A stretch of DNA of 64,000 nucleotides from Thysanoteuthis rhombus. Taxonomy: Eukaryota > Mollusca > Cephalopoda > Oegopsida > Thysanoteuthidae. Numbering within the stretch: position 1 is the first letter of the stretch; each line of letters starts with the position of its first letter. Below are positions 11,284-24,194 of the stretch, in pieces. Made by a program: the position numbers and the translations under genes. The stretch lies in assembly GCA_963457665.1 (NCBI GenBank), contig OY735203.1, forward strand, positions 2,501 through 66,500. The letters run 5' to 3'. The notes under the pieces were generated by a model, which did no database searches, was not told the DNA's origin, and saw only the letters and a program-made list of their open reading frames with translations.

Positions 11284-13763
11284 CCTCCTCTTTCATTGTG
11301 TGTGTGCGCGTGTGCGTACGCATATTGTATGCAATCACTTCTCGAGTTATTTCAACTAAACTTTCTGTGTGACTGGCCGGGGCGGTGGGTTGTAGCCGAT
11401 GAAAGGGGTAGGGAAAAGTTTTATGAACTGCAGTTCACCTACTGCATTTTGGCTAACATTTCACGATGATAAATCCTGCTAAATACTGGAGGAGACCTCT
11501 CGACCAGTGCACAGTTTAGAATATGGGAAAATGTGCATTTGGAATTCTAGCCAACGAATAAGCGAGAGGCGTTAAAATGGGATCCATAATTCTGTAGATA
11601 GTGGAAAAAAAAGATAAAGGGGGAAAATTGGAAATAAGGGGAGCCGTTATAGAGGCAGTGCACACCCTCTCCTCTCTACTACATCCTAGTCACATGTACC
11701 CCCCAACAACACTCCGAAGAATCAGTCTAACACACCATCATCACCATTAGGGGGATCTGGGAACGCTCAATAATATAAATTAATGGTAATTGCTTCTTTA
11801 CTTGAAGTCATTTCCGCTTTTTTAAAAACTGCTCAACTTTCGGAAAGTGGAAAATTGATAGTTAGTTACAAAATATTCATAAATGCATGGAGATCAAATT
11901 CTGAACTGTAGGCCAATGGATGCCTGTAAACAGTCCAAGATTTTTAGCAAAACATTAACCAATTTAATTGGAAAAAAAGAAATATGTTTGAAAAACTTGG
12001 GTTATGGTTAGCTTTGGGACTGAAGTGGTTGTATATTGTGTGTCGATTTTCAACATCCCCAAAAAGCCAGGATTTCGAATACTGATCTTCAAGGTAGGTC
12101 TTCCCCACCTAAGCTATACACTTCCTGTCCCTAAATCAATTTTGCTTTGTGATGTATCAAATTAGTACATCGTTATTATTCATCTTTATAACTACTATTT
12201 ACCTTCATCTTAATCGATTAAAATAGCTGCCTTACATTATAATGGTTTGTAATGATACTTCATATAATTGAAATGAATGATATAAGCCTGGTTGCAGCAG
12301 GGTCATACTCCTCTCCCTCTTCTATTTCTACATCAGATGATTATTTCAACTTTTATAAAGTCTATATATGTTCCGAAGATTATGAGTAAATAAAATAATA
12401 AGGACCTTCATTTGTTGATACTGGACAAGAGAGTCTATTAAAAAATTACATCAGTCAGTTAAGGGTGAACAGAAGAAGCAAAAATGTGACTTTATTGGAC
12501 ATGGGAAGCGGGTGTGACCGAAAAAAATCTAAAAATTTCACGTCTTATCCTCGTCCGACACGAAGATGACAAAATACTACATGGAACCCAATTCTAATTA
12601 ATTATCTTTTCCTCAAATCTATCAATTTTCTTACTTGGGTATAGATATGCAAAAGCATCGTATCGAATAAATCTGACCCTGACATTTTTGCTATTGTTTG
12701 ACAAGTAACTAATCAAACTCGTCATGGGTTTTGTTTTAAGTGTATGACTCATCGAATTTTGGTGACGGAATTTTACGGAAGAAAAACGAAGAAAGTCCCA
12801 GAGTTAGACAAAATAGATGTTGCATTAAGCTTAGTATACACAATTTTAAAATTTTTCCTCCTAAAATGCAGGACACCGTGTGATGGCTATGTTTTCTTAT
12901 CTAAAGATTACAGGAATAGCTTTAACAGTGTAGTTTTCACTGGTGCAGGTTTTAATGTAGTACAAATTAATAAGACTAATTATAAGCTGGGAAGAACACA
13001 TTGAATTATAGTCCTTGAACAGTGTGGTTTTGAATAGTACGGGGAATTTTGGAACAAACTGTCTGCACCATTCAAAGTATACCAGTACTATGTCAGGAAT
13101 AAATACAATAGATCACTGGAGTCCCTCGTATTCTCCAGATGAAGCTATGAAGAGAACGTTCCCAGTGTGACACATAGAGACATCTCTGTGTTCTACAAAG
13201 AAGTTGACGAGTTTTTTTTTCAATTCTCACGTTATGCCTAAATAAAACTGCCAATCAAAATCTCACACCGAAGAAAAACCAGTTGCAAAATGACTCGGTT
13301 TTTTTTTAGTCTGACACTTCCTAATTCCCACCTTGTTCGTTTCCTGACATTGGCTGTTTGCTCCCACTTTAAAAATGATACAATACAAAGACACTATGTT
13401 TCGGACATAAAACTTGGCAATCAAACCATTTGGCTTTATATATGAAGAATTGTCTGTTAACAAATTATTAGCTGAACTGATAGAAGGAAAGTCAGTGAGA
13501 AACAATTGCATAAACATCAATTAAAAAAAGTTTCCAGTCGCTCAGAAATATGTTGCTCGTGGTTAACTGTACTTTTCTAAAAGAGCTAAGCGTATGTACG
13601 CCAGCATGCCAGTCCAACAGCACACCAGTCTATTTTTAGGCTGGTAGTTCACCAGCCTGCAATGCAGAACAAAGATTACTAGCGCAATGAATGCTCGAGA
13701 TCCAATGGAATCATATCTTTTTTTATGATTATCAACACTATGGACTGACAGAGAAAAAGAACA

Positions 13764-13764
<1 letters not shown>
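11284..13764. other. No recognised gene
   Basis: AT-rich sequence with short open frames on both strands (for example 12744-13004 plus, 13263-13520 minus) that match nothing I recognise. A dispersed module shared with 34190-34285 and 39015-39070 lies at 13010-13090. Confidence 0.4.
13010..13090 (+). repeat. Dispersed module Z, copy 1
   Basis: The order of landmarks (CCTTGAACAG, then GTTTTGAATAGTAC, then TGCACCATTCAA, then AGTATA) recurs in diverged form at about 34205-34285 and in part at 39015-39065. It is therefore an old interspersed repeat of unknown class. Confidence 0.5.

Positions 13765-13808
<44 letters not shown>
13765..13808. repeat. (CT)n microsatellite
   Basis: About 21 CT dinucleotides in an almost perfect run. 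Confidence 0.95.
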
Positions 13809-13810
<2 letters not shown>

Positions 13811-15799
13811 CCAGGTCACTTAATTCCTAACAAACGCTCTTAACCAATTTGAAAATAGGTCTTAACAGTGAATATCACCCTGCTCTGAGTAGAGTTGACT
13901 TACGTTGCCGTTAAAAATGGGAATGATTTCGCTTGCTGGAAAACTCGCTTGTAATTAGTCAAAAATATTCACTACATCCATTTAATTTATTGTTTGATTT
14001 TTTGCTATTATATTTTGAAGGGAATCTCCTCGATCTCATTTTGTACAACTTTGATTAAACTAAATTTTTGTGGTCCCTACAACATGTACGCTAGTCCGTT
14101 AGCCCGCCAGTTCATTTTTTTTTTATTTAACCTTATAAAATAGACATCTGAAAATTGATATTTAAAATGATAACTCTATTGGACATTTTTTTTGTATTCG
14201 ATGTTTGAAATGATCATAGAAATGGGTTTTTCGCCTTTCAATTGATTGGCTCGATTTCATTTATTACCTGCTCATCCTAACAATTAGCGAGAGTCTTTCT
14301 TATTTTCAAAGCAAAGATGGCTGAATTTTTTTTTCATGTTTAGATAGTTCCTTCGCCCAGGCGTCATTGTGTTAGACTGGTGTGATGGGGTTGTGGTGAC
14401 GTACTGGTGTGCATAAGAATTACGACCCAAAGCTAGTTCAAGATTTAATTATGATCATTACATCACCATCCTCAATCTTCGGACAGCATAGGACACCGAA
14501 AGAGGTTAGTGAATGCTTCAAGTAAATGTGAACCTTAGATTAACGTCGTTTCTGTTTAGCAATCTTGTCAAGTTGCAAGTTTTATTTATCAGATACAGCA
14601 TGAGTAAGATTAACCAAATAACCAAAGATAGTATGGAGTGGTTACAATTTTTTTTAATGATCAAGAAGCTAAATCCCTTAGAACTTTTATTTTGAAAACT
14701 AAATCAATCTTTTTCATCGATATAATTTTCGGAAATTTTACAGAAAAAAAAAGCGAACGATTATAACCCTGTTCATATCATTCTTATCGTATTCGCCTTG
14801 TGTACAACTTGCATCGGTTGGAAATCGAAAATTGATCGTCTGTCACAAAAATCTGCCAGAAACTCTATCCTCTGCAACAAAATGGCGCCTATTATTTGCG
14901 TCATAGCACGAGCTCTTGTGAACAGAATAAAGAACTTTGATTCATCAAACATGTATCAGTGTATGACAAAGGGGTGATATAGCGAGTCTGTGGAAAAAAA
15001 AGGAAAGAAAGAAAGAAAAGAAAAGAAAATCACAGGTCTAGTTAGTCACTCAATTGAAACTGTCACGTGACTAACATCTTTTGGCAGCATGCTGCGTTGG
15101 GGGTGATAAAGTAATAAAAAAAATGGAAAAGGAAAGTGAGGAATTAATGAATGAGTTACTTCTCTAACTTATTAGGCACCGATCACTAAAGAAAAGATTG
15201 AATTTTTCAACAAAAACAACAAAAAAGTGTGGATGCTGCCAGACATAAACTAAGAGATGAATTTAGTATAAACTTGCATTTCATTGAACTTCCTATTCAA
15301 AAACTTATTTAGAGGAAGATTTTTTCCTTAGATAGCCAAAAATCTTCAAATTTTCAGTCCTCCAGCTCCATTGGTGCGCACTATACGCGTGATCCGTACA
15401 TAGACAACCAGCCAGATAGTCCGATTTAATAAAACTGAAGAAACTTATGTTGACTGTTTTGGTGGAAGTTTTGCTTGACGATCTCTAATAAAAGGGTAGA
15501 TAAGCGTAACCTTTAGATTTAATTGCAAGTAAAGCCTTTGAAAACATTAGTAGAGGGCAAACATTACCAGTAGAATTGACGGTCAATGCATTGATTCATA
15601 TATTCCTTAGGGATGTACAATCAGAAATAAATTAAAAATACTGTTATTTGATTTCTACGCTGGCATCTCTGCTAATAACAGCCTATGTGTCTGCTTATTT
15701 TTAATGTGTCTTTTGAAGCATGAAATATCATAATGAATTTATGTCATTACATCTTCAGTATCCTTTTTTCTTTTCGTCACTTTTTTAGCCGTTTTTTTC
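13809..15799. other. AT-rich noncoding stretch
   Basis: No coding, RNA or mobile feature is recognised. There are long A/T runs and an A/G-rich patch at 14995-15030. Confidence 0.4.
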
Positions 15800-15921
15800 T
15801 CTCTCCCCCACCCCCTTTCTTTCTCTCTTCCTCCATCTCTCTCTCTTCCTCCATCTCTCTCTCTCTCTCTTCCTCCATCTCTCTCTCTCCTACACACTTA
15901 TACGCACACACAAATTATACG

Positions 15922-15982
<61 letters not shown>
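15800..15982. repeat. CT-rich minisatellite followed by (TA)n
   Basis: A CT-rich block at 15800-15890 contains repeats of CTCTCTCTTCCTCCAT. A perfect (TA)n of about 28 units follows at 15925-15981. Confidence 0.9.
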
Positions 15983-15985
<3 letters not shown>

Positions 15986-16204
15986 TGAATAAGTATGTGC
16001 ACTTTGTAGAATAATAGAGATAAATGCGTGTGTGTATAAAGCATGTCAGTCACGTATATAAATATATTCACATGTATTGCTGTACATAAGGTGTTATCCG
16101 AATATTCGGGAAGTTTCCGTGAAAAATTTAACAATGAATATAAAAAAAGAGCTTAATCTAATTCATAGTTTCCAACATCCTTTAACAAATCCCCTTGGGC
16201 ATGT

Positions 16205-16270
16205 CTACACTGGCTCAAAAAAGAGTAACGAATAAATTTGCATTACATTCGGTTCAAATCCTCGCTTTCG
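16205..16270 (+). mobile_element. Possible decayed tRNA-derived SINE head
   Basis: TGGCTCAAAAAAG (A-box-like) is followed about 35 bases later by GGTTCAAATCC at about 16250, a perfect B-box consensus. No cloverleaf can be drawn with confidence. Confidence 0.35.
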
Positions 16271-16600
16271 GGTAACACCTCCTGTGAGTATTTAGGCAGC
16301 AATTAAGTTTGATTGAAATGATAGCCTAAGAAGTTTGTTTCATTTTTATTTTTTGATAACTTTCCTAGTTTACGTAAAACGGAACGTATGTGTGGTTACA
16401 GAGAGGGCAGATATTGTCCAAACAATCGTGATGACGCTGCGCACTGATTGTATCCATCAGTTGTTGAATACATTTAGAAACTCTATTTTGAAACTAAATG
16501 AGATCTTATTTAGTTAAGGGCATAATGATTTTTATGATAAGAGTATAATGATTTTCATGATAAGGGCTTATGATTTTATCTAATATTTATAAGTACAAGC

Positions 16601-16602
<2 letters not shown>

Positions 16603-16657
<55 letters not shown>
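16603..16657. repeat. (TA)n microsatellite
   Basis: About 27 uninterrupted TA units. Confidence 0.95.
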
Positions 16658-16661
<4 letters not shown>

Positions 16662-16822
16662 AAAGGGTGTAAAAAAAGAAAAGCAATACTTTTTAGTTAT
16701 GGTATAATAGTCTTTAATAAGCCTCAATCGATTTTGTACATATCTTCAGAAGGCTGATAAGATTCTCTTGAAGTCATCTAAGTAAAAAAATATATGTACC
16801 AACTAGCCCCGGTTTGTCCCCC

Positions 16823-16825
<3 letters not shown>

Positions 16826-16888
<63 letters not shown>
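16826..16888. repeat. (TA)n microsatellite
   Basis: About 31 TA units, preceded by CCCCCC on the plus strand. Confidence 0.95.
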
Positions 16889-16890
<2 letters not shown>

Positions 16891-17529
16891 TTAAAATGCA
16901 AGTATGACCAAAAGTTACTATGCAAAAGAGATTTCCTTTGGAAGGATTGTTTAATTCTTGAGCAATAATTAAGTTTATTATATAAGCATTTAAATAGAGC
17001 TGTGTATCAACCTGCCCTGCTCTATGGTGGTAATTAGAACAACTTGATACGATTAGTTTGTTGTATTGCTGCAAACGTGATAGATGTAATGGCTACCCAG
17101 TAGGACAAGTGGAACCATACATGAATAGACCTCAACGATACATTGTAATAAGGTGAAAGAAAAACAAAGAACAATAAGAAAAAATTACGCCACTAATCAG
17201 AACTTTATTGACACGCCATATCCCAATAAAATGAAAAAGATATCAAAACAATATCAGCAGCACATTTTTTGCCACCAAAGAGAAAATTATTATGTTGGAC
17301 AATTAATAGACAAATTTAGAATCATCAGATGTATAGTTTCTACAAACCAAGTAATTCTTGTTGCCTTCCGAAAGGCGATCAAGATGTGACCACATTTGAC
17401 TAAGTGTGCTCTTTACCGAATTTTTACGAGACCTTGAATACGAATAAGGTTCTTATCACACCAAACAAACATTTTGGTCGCCTGTGAATTTATCAGTTAT
17501 ATTGGCTTTTCTCTTTTTCTTTTTTTTTT

Positions 17530-18215
17530 TCCTCTTTTTCGCTTTTTTTTTTTTTTCACTGAACATTTTTTGACTTATTTGAAGTTTGTTTGGTTATTTT
17601 GAAGACATTTTGTTTTTCCTCTGCCTCAGTTGGTAGCGTTTTTTTCAGGTGTGTCAATGAGAACACTTGATCTTTCTGGTCTTCACTGGATGGCCCCTCA
17701 AGGGTGCTTTGGGTAAAGGGTAAACCTTTCAAGAGAAAAATCTCCAACTGATGAATGCTTCTTGGTGGGAGATGTCGTGCTTTAACCAAACTCTGTCTCT
17801 TTTGCCTTTATGACAGCATTGCAATGTCCATATAACTCAAGACCTTGAAGTACCAATAAAACACTTTATGGAGACGTAATTCCAGGTCGACCAGGTCACA
17901 TACATAAAAATTGGACGATTCCATTGTGAATCTGAAACAAGATCGCAGCCAATGCCATATCATTACACAAAGCATTTAAAATCATGTCAACGGTACCTGT
18001 GTTGTAACTCTTTGTTGCTATTTTGAGATCTATGAAAATGTTGCTTACTTCTACAGAAGGAGCTTGATAACAGTGATGCCCTCACCGCATGCAAGAGACA
18101 GTGGCCATCTCTAAGAACATTCTGGGGCTTGTAACCTTTTTCTGCGAGGTATCTCATCAACCTCTCATATTTTGCAAAGTTCGTGCAATTATTAAGATAC
18201 GCTGGCACGGTGTAT
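17530..18215 (-). pseudogene. OTU-domain cysteine protease relic
   Basis: Reading leftward from about 18208, the minus strand encodes YERLMRYLAEKGYKP, then NVLRDGHCLLHAV. DGxC followed by an aromatic or hydrophobic residue and A-V is the catalytic cysteine block of OTU (ovarian tumour) deubiquitinase-type proteases. About 350 bases further on, in another frame, LELYGHCNAVIK resembles the C-terminal GHYDAV histidine block, with D changed to N. A P/E/K-rich tail follows to about 17556. At least two frameshifts and several stops separate the parts, so it is inactive. OTU domains occur both in host genes and inside some retroelements; nothing here decides between them. Confidence 0.6.
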
Positions 18216-18605
18216 TAAATAATCCGACTTACAGTGTACCAACCAGTCCCGAACTCACGGTTTTCTATACTTTTTATTCAAAGGAAAGGCTCTGACATAA
18301 TCTGCTTGAATTGTAGTCTACATATACTGTTTATTGCCGCTTCTCATAAGCATAAACCGCGCTATTATCAACAGCTCATTACAGGATGAACTGGGCACAA
18401 GTTTGCTCAAGTGAAAAAGTTACTTGCCTGGATGAAAAATACGTTTTTAAGGCGAAACCCTATGATGTTTATATGTGACTCAAACTTAAAAGGATAATGG
18501 TAGAAATTCTTTTACCTAAAATGAGGCAAACAGTGCTGCCCTCAAGTTGTGGAAACAAAAACTAAAGCAAGTGATTCAAACTGACCCATGCACCAACTAG
18601 CTTTG

Positions 18606-18770
<165 letters not shown>

Positions 18771-18905
18771 AAGAAATGGATATATAATCCGACGGAAATA
18801 ATTAGATATTATGTATTAAGTGAATTGACAAGGAAAGAAATCATGGTGAGTCATCCAGTGAGGACTGAACACACAATTGCAGAAATAGTCTGCTAGACCA
18901 TCTTG
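18771..18905. repeat. Microsatellite-linked dispersed sequence
   Basis: The first 40 bases after the TA/TG tract (landmarks AAGAAATGG, ATAATCCGACGGAA) match the bases that follow another TA tract at 53486-53525 (AGGAAATGG, ATGATCTGACAGAA). Further right, the minus strand at 18850-18900 has a weak tRNA-like look (AAGATGGTCTAGCAG, then GTTCAGTCC). It may be a SINE whose end carries the microsatellite. Confidence 0.45.
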
Positions 18906-19489
18906 CCAACCATTGCTCCGCGGCTAGGTGCTCAATCTTGTTCTGTTTCTTTTGTCATCACTGAATGAAAAGTATGTGAAAGACAAGCTTGTCTAATATT
19001 AAAGATATCTAATGTGTAATGAAATATCGCTTTCTCTTCATCTGGCTTTTCCGATTGAAAAGAAATATAAATTTCTGTCAGTTAGGCTATCTTTACTCAT
19101 GCAAATTTGGCTCATGTTTAAAATTAATTGAGACTTTATCATAAAACTCGTATTCAGAAAGGCAAATTCGAGCCAGTTCCAATAACGAAAACGGAATGAA
19201 TATGATACTGTATTATGTTTCCTTTGTTGCAAATTTTATCTTTAGATTCTCTAAGATTGTTGTTTCTGTAAAGATGGAGAAAACACCTGCATATACACAT
19301 ACACGTGGATTTTAGCTTCTTTGGTGAAAGTTACCTATTTCTCAATGGCGCTGCTGGTTAAAAAAGATGGGGTTTTGAATGCCTTGTTTTCAAGACAAGC
19401 TCACTTCACTTGGAAGATTGACGTATCCGGGAACTTAATCTGTTGATCTTTGTTTTGACGTACATAAACCTATGTTGGTTTTTAATCAG

Positions 19490-19660
19490 CAATACAAAGG
19501 TTCCAAAAGTCATACAAAGGCTCCAAAGGTCATACAAAGGCCCATAAAATGTTTTTTTTTCGATTACAAAGCATAATTAAACAGAGCCCCAAAGTTATAC
19601 AAATGCTCTAAAATATCAAGTTTTCTTTAATTACAAAATATAATTAAGCAAATTAAACAA
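19490..19660. repeat. Short tandem repeat cluster
   Basis: A ~19-bp unit like GTCATACAAAGGCTCCAAA occurs about three times at 19490-19545. A diverged ~76-bp unit containing GATTACAAAGCATAATTAA is then present twice. Confidence 0.6.
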
Positions 19661-19886
19661 TATATTCTTCAGAAATTAATGTAGTTACTAAACCTAACTC
19701 TAATTCAGTTCAGACAAATGCTCAATAGACAGTGTTCAACAAATCACGATAAGGTTATCCAGAATTTTTGTAATGTTAGAAATCGTTGGGTAATTTATAG
19801 GATGTGCATCAATGCTTGAATCAATAGAAAGTAATTTCTGATGGATATATACTTTTTTAACTTGAAAATGTTACTTTTTCGAGTCG

Positions 19887-20335
19887 TTATATGACTTCCG
19901 AAGTCTGTATACGCTGGTTAAACATTGTTATTGATTGTGTACGTCCTAAATCGATTTGCTGGCACATGGTTCTGTTTCTGACTAAGCTAAGGGAATATCT
20001 ACATGCAACCAGACATACGTGAGCACTCGCTACCATATCATGGCTTGGGTCAACGAACGAAGATTCACAAGGGCTTCCAACGTCTGTTGCCGGTCCTCTG
20101 GTAGTCAACAAGCCTCTCAGACGGAAGAGGCAGGCCTTCCCTCGTCGGCTGTAAAGGAAGATCTGGCAACCAGGGAAATATCTCATTTTGCAGGACTGTC
20201 TCTTCTCTTCTGGTCTTGCTTTTAAGTTTGATTCGGAAAGGGGAGTAGCCTGGTAGACCACCGACGGGGTTTGATCCGATAGAAGAGTAGTTTCGAAACT
20301 GGGGCCCACGGATTCATAGGGTCCGTCAAATGATG
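19887..20335. other. GC-richer unassigned block
   Basis: This stretch is clearly richer in G+C and CpG than its surroundings and holds a 140-codon open frame on the minus strand (19887-20309). I do not recognise a domain. Base composition suggests a former promoter, an exon or the leader of a mobile element. Confidence 0.3.
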
Positions 20336-20489
20336 ATCGGGGGTATGCAGTTTAAAATTGGAATTAATACCATGAAATTAAAATATGTATAACTGAACCC
20401 TTTTTGTACAACGCAACCGAGTGAATGTTGAACACGACATGAGAATTAAGATGTTCAATACTGAACTTGACAAGATGTTCAATATTGAA

Positions 20490-20765
20490 CTATGCAAATC
20501 TTGATTCAGGTAGTTTGCACCGGACGTTATCCCTCAGAACTGATCCAAATGACACGTTGATGATATCAGAAACTTCATCGATTGTGATCAAATGATTTAG
20601 ACACACAATTCGTCCAATTCCTTCGACATTTCCAGGGTTAATGCTCGTTGAAGATTGCCCTGGCCTCTTGTCATCCTCCACTGATTTTGTACCTCCCACT
20701 CAGCTCATGGTTTCATTATTGTAGACCGGCTTCAACACTTCAAGGGTCTCCATTTTGATTTAGAA
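20490..20765 (-). pseudogene. mariner/SETMAR-type transposase N-terminal relic
   Basis: The minus strand from 20765 reads ETLEVLKPVYNNETMS, a stop, then VGGTKSVEDDKRPGQSSTS and later LITIDEVSDIINVSFGSV. This is the order of the paired helix-turn-helix DNA-binding region of mariner transposases: an ETL...YG..AMS helix, S-V-E-D-D-x-R-x-G-R-P-S-T, then an I..IA..L.IS.GSV helix. About a dozen residues normally lying between the first helix and SVEDD are missing. The catalytic domain is absent, so it cannot transpose. Confidence 0.75.
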
Positions 20766-20924
20766 TTTGATCCTGAAATCGCAAAGGAGCACATGGACGC
20801 TATCACAAAAACGCACGTAACACAGACCCGGAAGTTCACATCAGGGCGATTACTGCTCACTTCCTGTTGCGCATGTACAGTCTTGGAACTTTTTGATTGC
20901 ACCTCGAAATCTGTGATTTGTTTA

Positions 20925-21095
20925 AAAAAAAAAAGAAGATTTCCCGGGAACGGCTGATCCAAAACACTTCACACTTGACACTTCACTGCTGTGTGTGCTG
21001 ACAGATATATCTGATGAAAATCAATCCTGCACAATGGCCAGTGGTCGAATAATGGCAGTGCATGCACACACACATACAAACACAATCTCTTCAAT
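20925..21095 (+). repeat. Dispersed repeat Y, copy 1
   Basis: Landmarks CGGGAACGGCTGATCC, ATATCTGATGAAAATCAA, TGCACAATGGCCAG and AATGGCAGTGCAT recur in order at 42118-42245 (AAGAACCGCTGATCCGAAC, ATATCTGATGAATATCAA, ACAATAGTCAG, AATTGCAGTGCAT). It is an interspersed repeat of unknown class, about 170 bp or more. Confidence 0.7.
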
Positions 21096-21660
21096 CGTGG
21101 TTCGATAAAGCTTTAGGGAATATGTTTGTTTCCTACCCACGCAATATGTTTTTAATATTTTTCTTCTCATTTCTTATCCGAAAATCAGGTTTACTACGCA
21201 ATAGGAAATGCCAAGTCAGGACTTTTGTAAAGCGGAGAACACTGCTTTCTATTTGTGAAATTTAGTTGAATGAAATGTAAAAACGTTCACTTAACTGTGA
21301 AGAAGCAAATGCGCTGTCAGACAAACGCTGATCAACAGAGTAGAAACAAATAGTCTAGACAGAAAAGTAGGTCCCCTGGACCCCCCACCCTTTTTTCATC
21401 ATCTATTTTTCTTGATCCTTGAAGTGTTTATTTTATGATTCTGGATTTTAAAAGGCTGAAATAACGCCCAAAAGGTTTTACTTTTAACCTATATATTACA
21501 TCAAGTGCAAACTCGAACCCGGCTACCGAAAAATTGAAAATCGCATTTTTTTTTTAAGGAAACAACATACAGAGACTATTGAACACGTTTTCCATACAAT
21601 TCTGACCGGAGGAATTCCGAAAATTATTATTAAGACCCGCGACCAAAGTCAATAAATGAA
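21096..21660. other. No recognised feature
   Basis: AT-rich sequence with no gene or repeat that I can name. Confidence 0.4.
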
Positions 21661-21664
21661 CAAC

Positions 21665-21671
21665 CGTGGGG

Positions 21672-21704
<33 letters not shown>

Positions 21705-22135
21705 GTCTTTTAACGTCCGTCGTTGGACGTAGACCCTCCTCCGAATTCGCCAGACCTCTCTATCATGGGCGTAGCAGACCTTATCTATTTCATCTCGCCA
21801 TTCTAATATTTCCCAGTGGCAGTTTTGGATATGATCTCTGGGGATCCACATTGTGAGTCGTGAAGTTCACCAGTTGTCTAGTATTCTTGTAACATGACCA
21901 GCTCATTGCACTTTGGGTTGTCTAATAGATTTTATGATACCCCTGACTCCTTTTTTTCCTCTGGTATACTATGCTGTTTGTGATCTCTCCATGTAATGTA
22001 GGGCACGATTCTCTCACATGCCCGTTGCACGGTTCTCAGTCTGAGGGTCAATCTTTTGGCCAGGTTCCATGTCTCAGTTCCATTGGTGACTATCGGTAGG
22101 GTGCATTGGTTGTAGACCCTTCTTTCTAAAACAAC
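21665..22135 (-). mobile_element. RTE-type LINE, 3' end with trinucleotide tail
   Basis: The minus strand from about 22135 to 21665 corresponds to the last ~150 codons of the RTE element (the W-R-D and mRNA-like GAETWxL regions are recognisable), followed by a short 3' UTR. It ends in TGATGATGATGATG, seen on the plus strand as (ATC)n at 21671-21703. A short 3' UTR with a simple trinucleotide tail is typical of RTE elements. The copy is 5'-truncated and broken by stops. Confidence 0.85.
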
Positions 22136-22449
22136 TAGTCAAGACAAATAGTCAGAATAAATTCTGCTTATGACATCACTGCCATTTTACACTAGAAAAT
22201 TGAGTAAAAAAATATATAGATTCTGAAGAGTGAACGACATTATGAAACACGCCATAATAAGGCTCCTAAAAGGTCAAAAGTACTTCTTTTCCAAAAATAA
22301 AAATAGAAACATTTCTAAAAGAATGTAGTGGAGTACTGATGCTGATTTTCAAATCTGTTGACGAAACAATATGGCCAGGAGTGGAACACACTAGCACAAA
22401 AACAATGTTTTCATTAATAAACTCGATATCAACTTTTTGTCCTGTAATC

Positions 22450-22450
<1 letters not shown>

Positions 22451-22484
<34 letters not shown>
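22451..22484. repeat. (CT)n microsatellite
   Basis: About 16 CT units. Confidence 0.9.
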
Positions 22485-22488
<4 letters not shown>

Positions 22489-23160
22489 CTTTGAATTTTT
22501 TAAATGGGAAACCTAGATAGCACCCAGACCGAGAGCACGCTTCAACCTACGTCGTACACTAAAAATTGTGAGGAAATAAGTTCATATATAACTACGATAC
22601 AGGGGAGTTAACTGTGTAAGTTTTGATTTTTCACAATTTTGAACAATTGTCTTGATGTAGGCAAAATATCTGAATCAAAAGAAAATTCCAGAATCCTTCC
22701 CCGAATTCCTTCGATTCATCCTTATCCCATAGCCCAACCTTACAGAAAATTTCATCGAAATTGATCTAGAACTTTTGGAAATATTGTGTCGGCAAACAGA
22801 TAGACATGAGTGAACACATTTACCTCTTCCTTCGTAGGCAGCAGTAATAATATCATTTTTTTATATCCTGTCTTTTTGTCATTCAATAAAACTGACTGCT
22901 AACGGGAATGGGATTATAAACTACTATGAGCTTAAGCCTAAATATGAGCCAGTTAATAAAAGAGACCGTCCCATCAGATAAGCAACATTACAAACACCAT
23001 TGATTAATAATATTCCACTGTGTGATTCTGAAACACAAGAAAACATTGCTTTGAAGTGCAGTTTATTATTAGCTGCGATGAAAGACGACAGTTCTAAGAA
23101 AGCCAAAAGTGTTCAGATGAAATCTGAATCGATTAATAGCGTTCATGAAAAAGCCAAGAT
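22485..23160. other. No recognised gene
   Basis: AT-rich DNA. A small minus-strand open frame (22924-23106) has no recognisable domain. Confidence 0.4.
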
Positions 23161-23170
23161 AGATTGATAG

Positions 23171-23233
<63 letters not shown>

Positions 23234-23380
23234 AGAAAGGTGTAGAACTTTTTTCTGTTTACGTCACACTACATCATATTACTTTTTTTAGACCTATTCG
23301 TTAGATAAAAAATTTCAAGAAAGAAAGAAAGGGAGAAAGCAGACTATACAGTGTTTATAACAAGTGTATACACTTCCCCC

Positions 23381-23412
<32 letters not shown>

Positions 23413-23480
23413 GTGTATGTGTGTGTATGTGTGTGTGTGGATGTATGTGTGTGAGTGTGGATATGTGTGTGTGTGTATCC
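23161..23480. repeat. (GATA)n, (GA)n and TA/TG microsatellites
   Basis: GATA repeats at 23161-23190 pass into (GA)n to about 23230. A separate CT-TA-TG compound tract lies at 23379-23478. Confidence 0.9.
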
Positions 23481-24194
23481 TTTCCATATACCCATTAATC
23501 ATTTTTCGTTTCAGGTGATATTTTTCGTTTTATTTTTTCTATGCAATAATTATATATTTTTGCTCGGATGTTTTAAGTTGAGACGAAGTTTTATTGCAAA
23601 AACGAACGTTTCCAAATGTCGCCAACCGCTCTCAAAACTTGTATAAACAACGTCACAGGTTTTGAACAGATTCTGGTCTTTTTCTTGTTTTCTAATAGAC
23701 TGAAAAGAAAGAGCTTATCACTTGAGAATATATTCATAGTTTAATGTAATCAAATAACTGACACGATAGTAACTTCACAAATGTTTTAAATGAGCACAGA
23801 GATCCCCCACCCTAAAACTCTCGCTCTAATGCTTCCGGTCTCCTTTATTTGACACCTCAAAATTTCATTTTTTTTTTCAATTTAAATATACCAATAAACC
23901 CGTTGTGAATAGTACTTTATTAATTGCAAGGCCCTGGAAGCGGAGGGATCAGGCCGTCAGTCTCTGGAGGAGCCCCAGGGCGGATTTAGGGGCCCTGAGT
24001 AGGTCATGTTATATATGCAATGCTCTTCCATAGGAATAGAGCACTCTGGTGGATGAGGAATTTCTGTGTAAATAGATATATCGCTTAAATTCAGCCTTAC
24101 TGACCGTCCAGAGGTAGGAAATCGGCCTCCAGGTCTGAAGTGAAGGTTTCAATTCCGCCTAGCGGTACTGGATTGGATAATGGAAAGTCTATAG

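Noticed and set aside
16690..16760. Minus-strand CTGAAGA next to a sequence like the end of a Penelope-like element
   Set aside because: The GAAA box is missing and no coding part of such an element is nearby.
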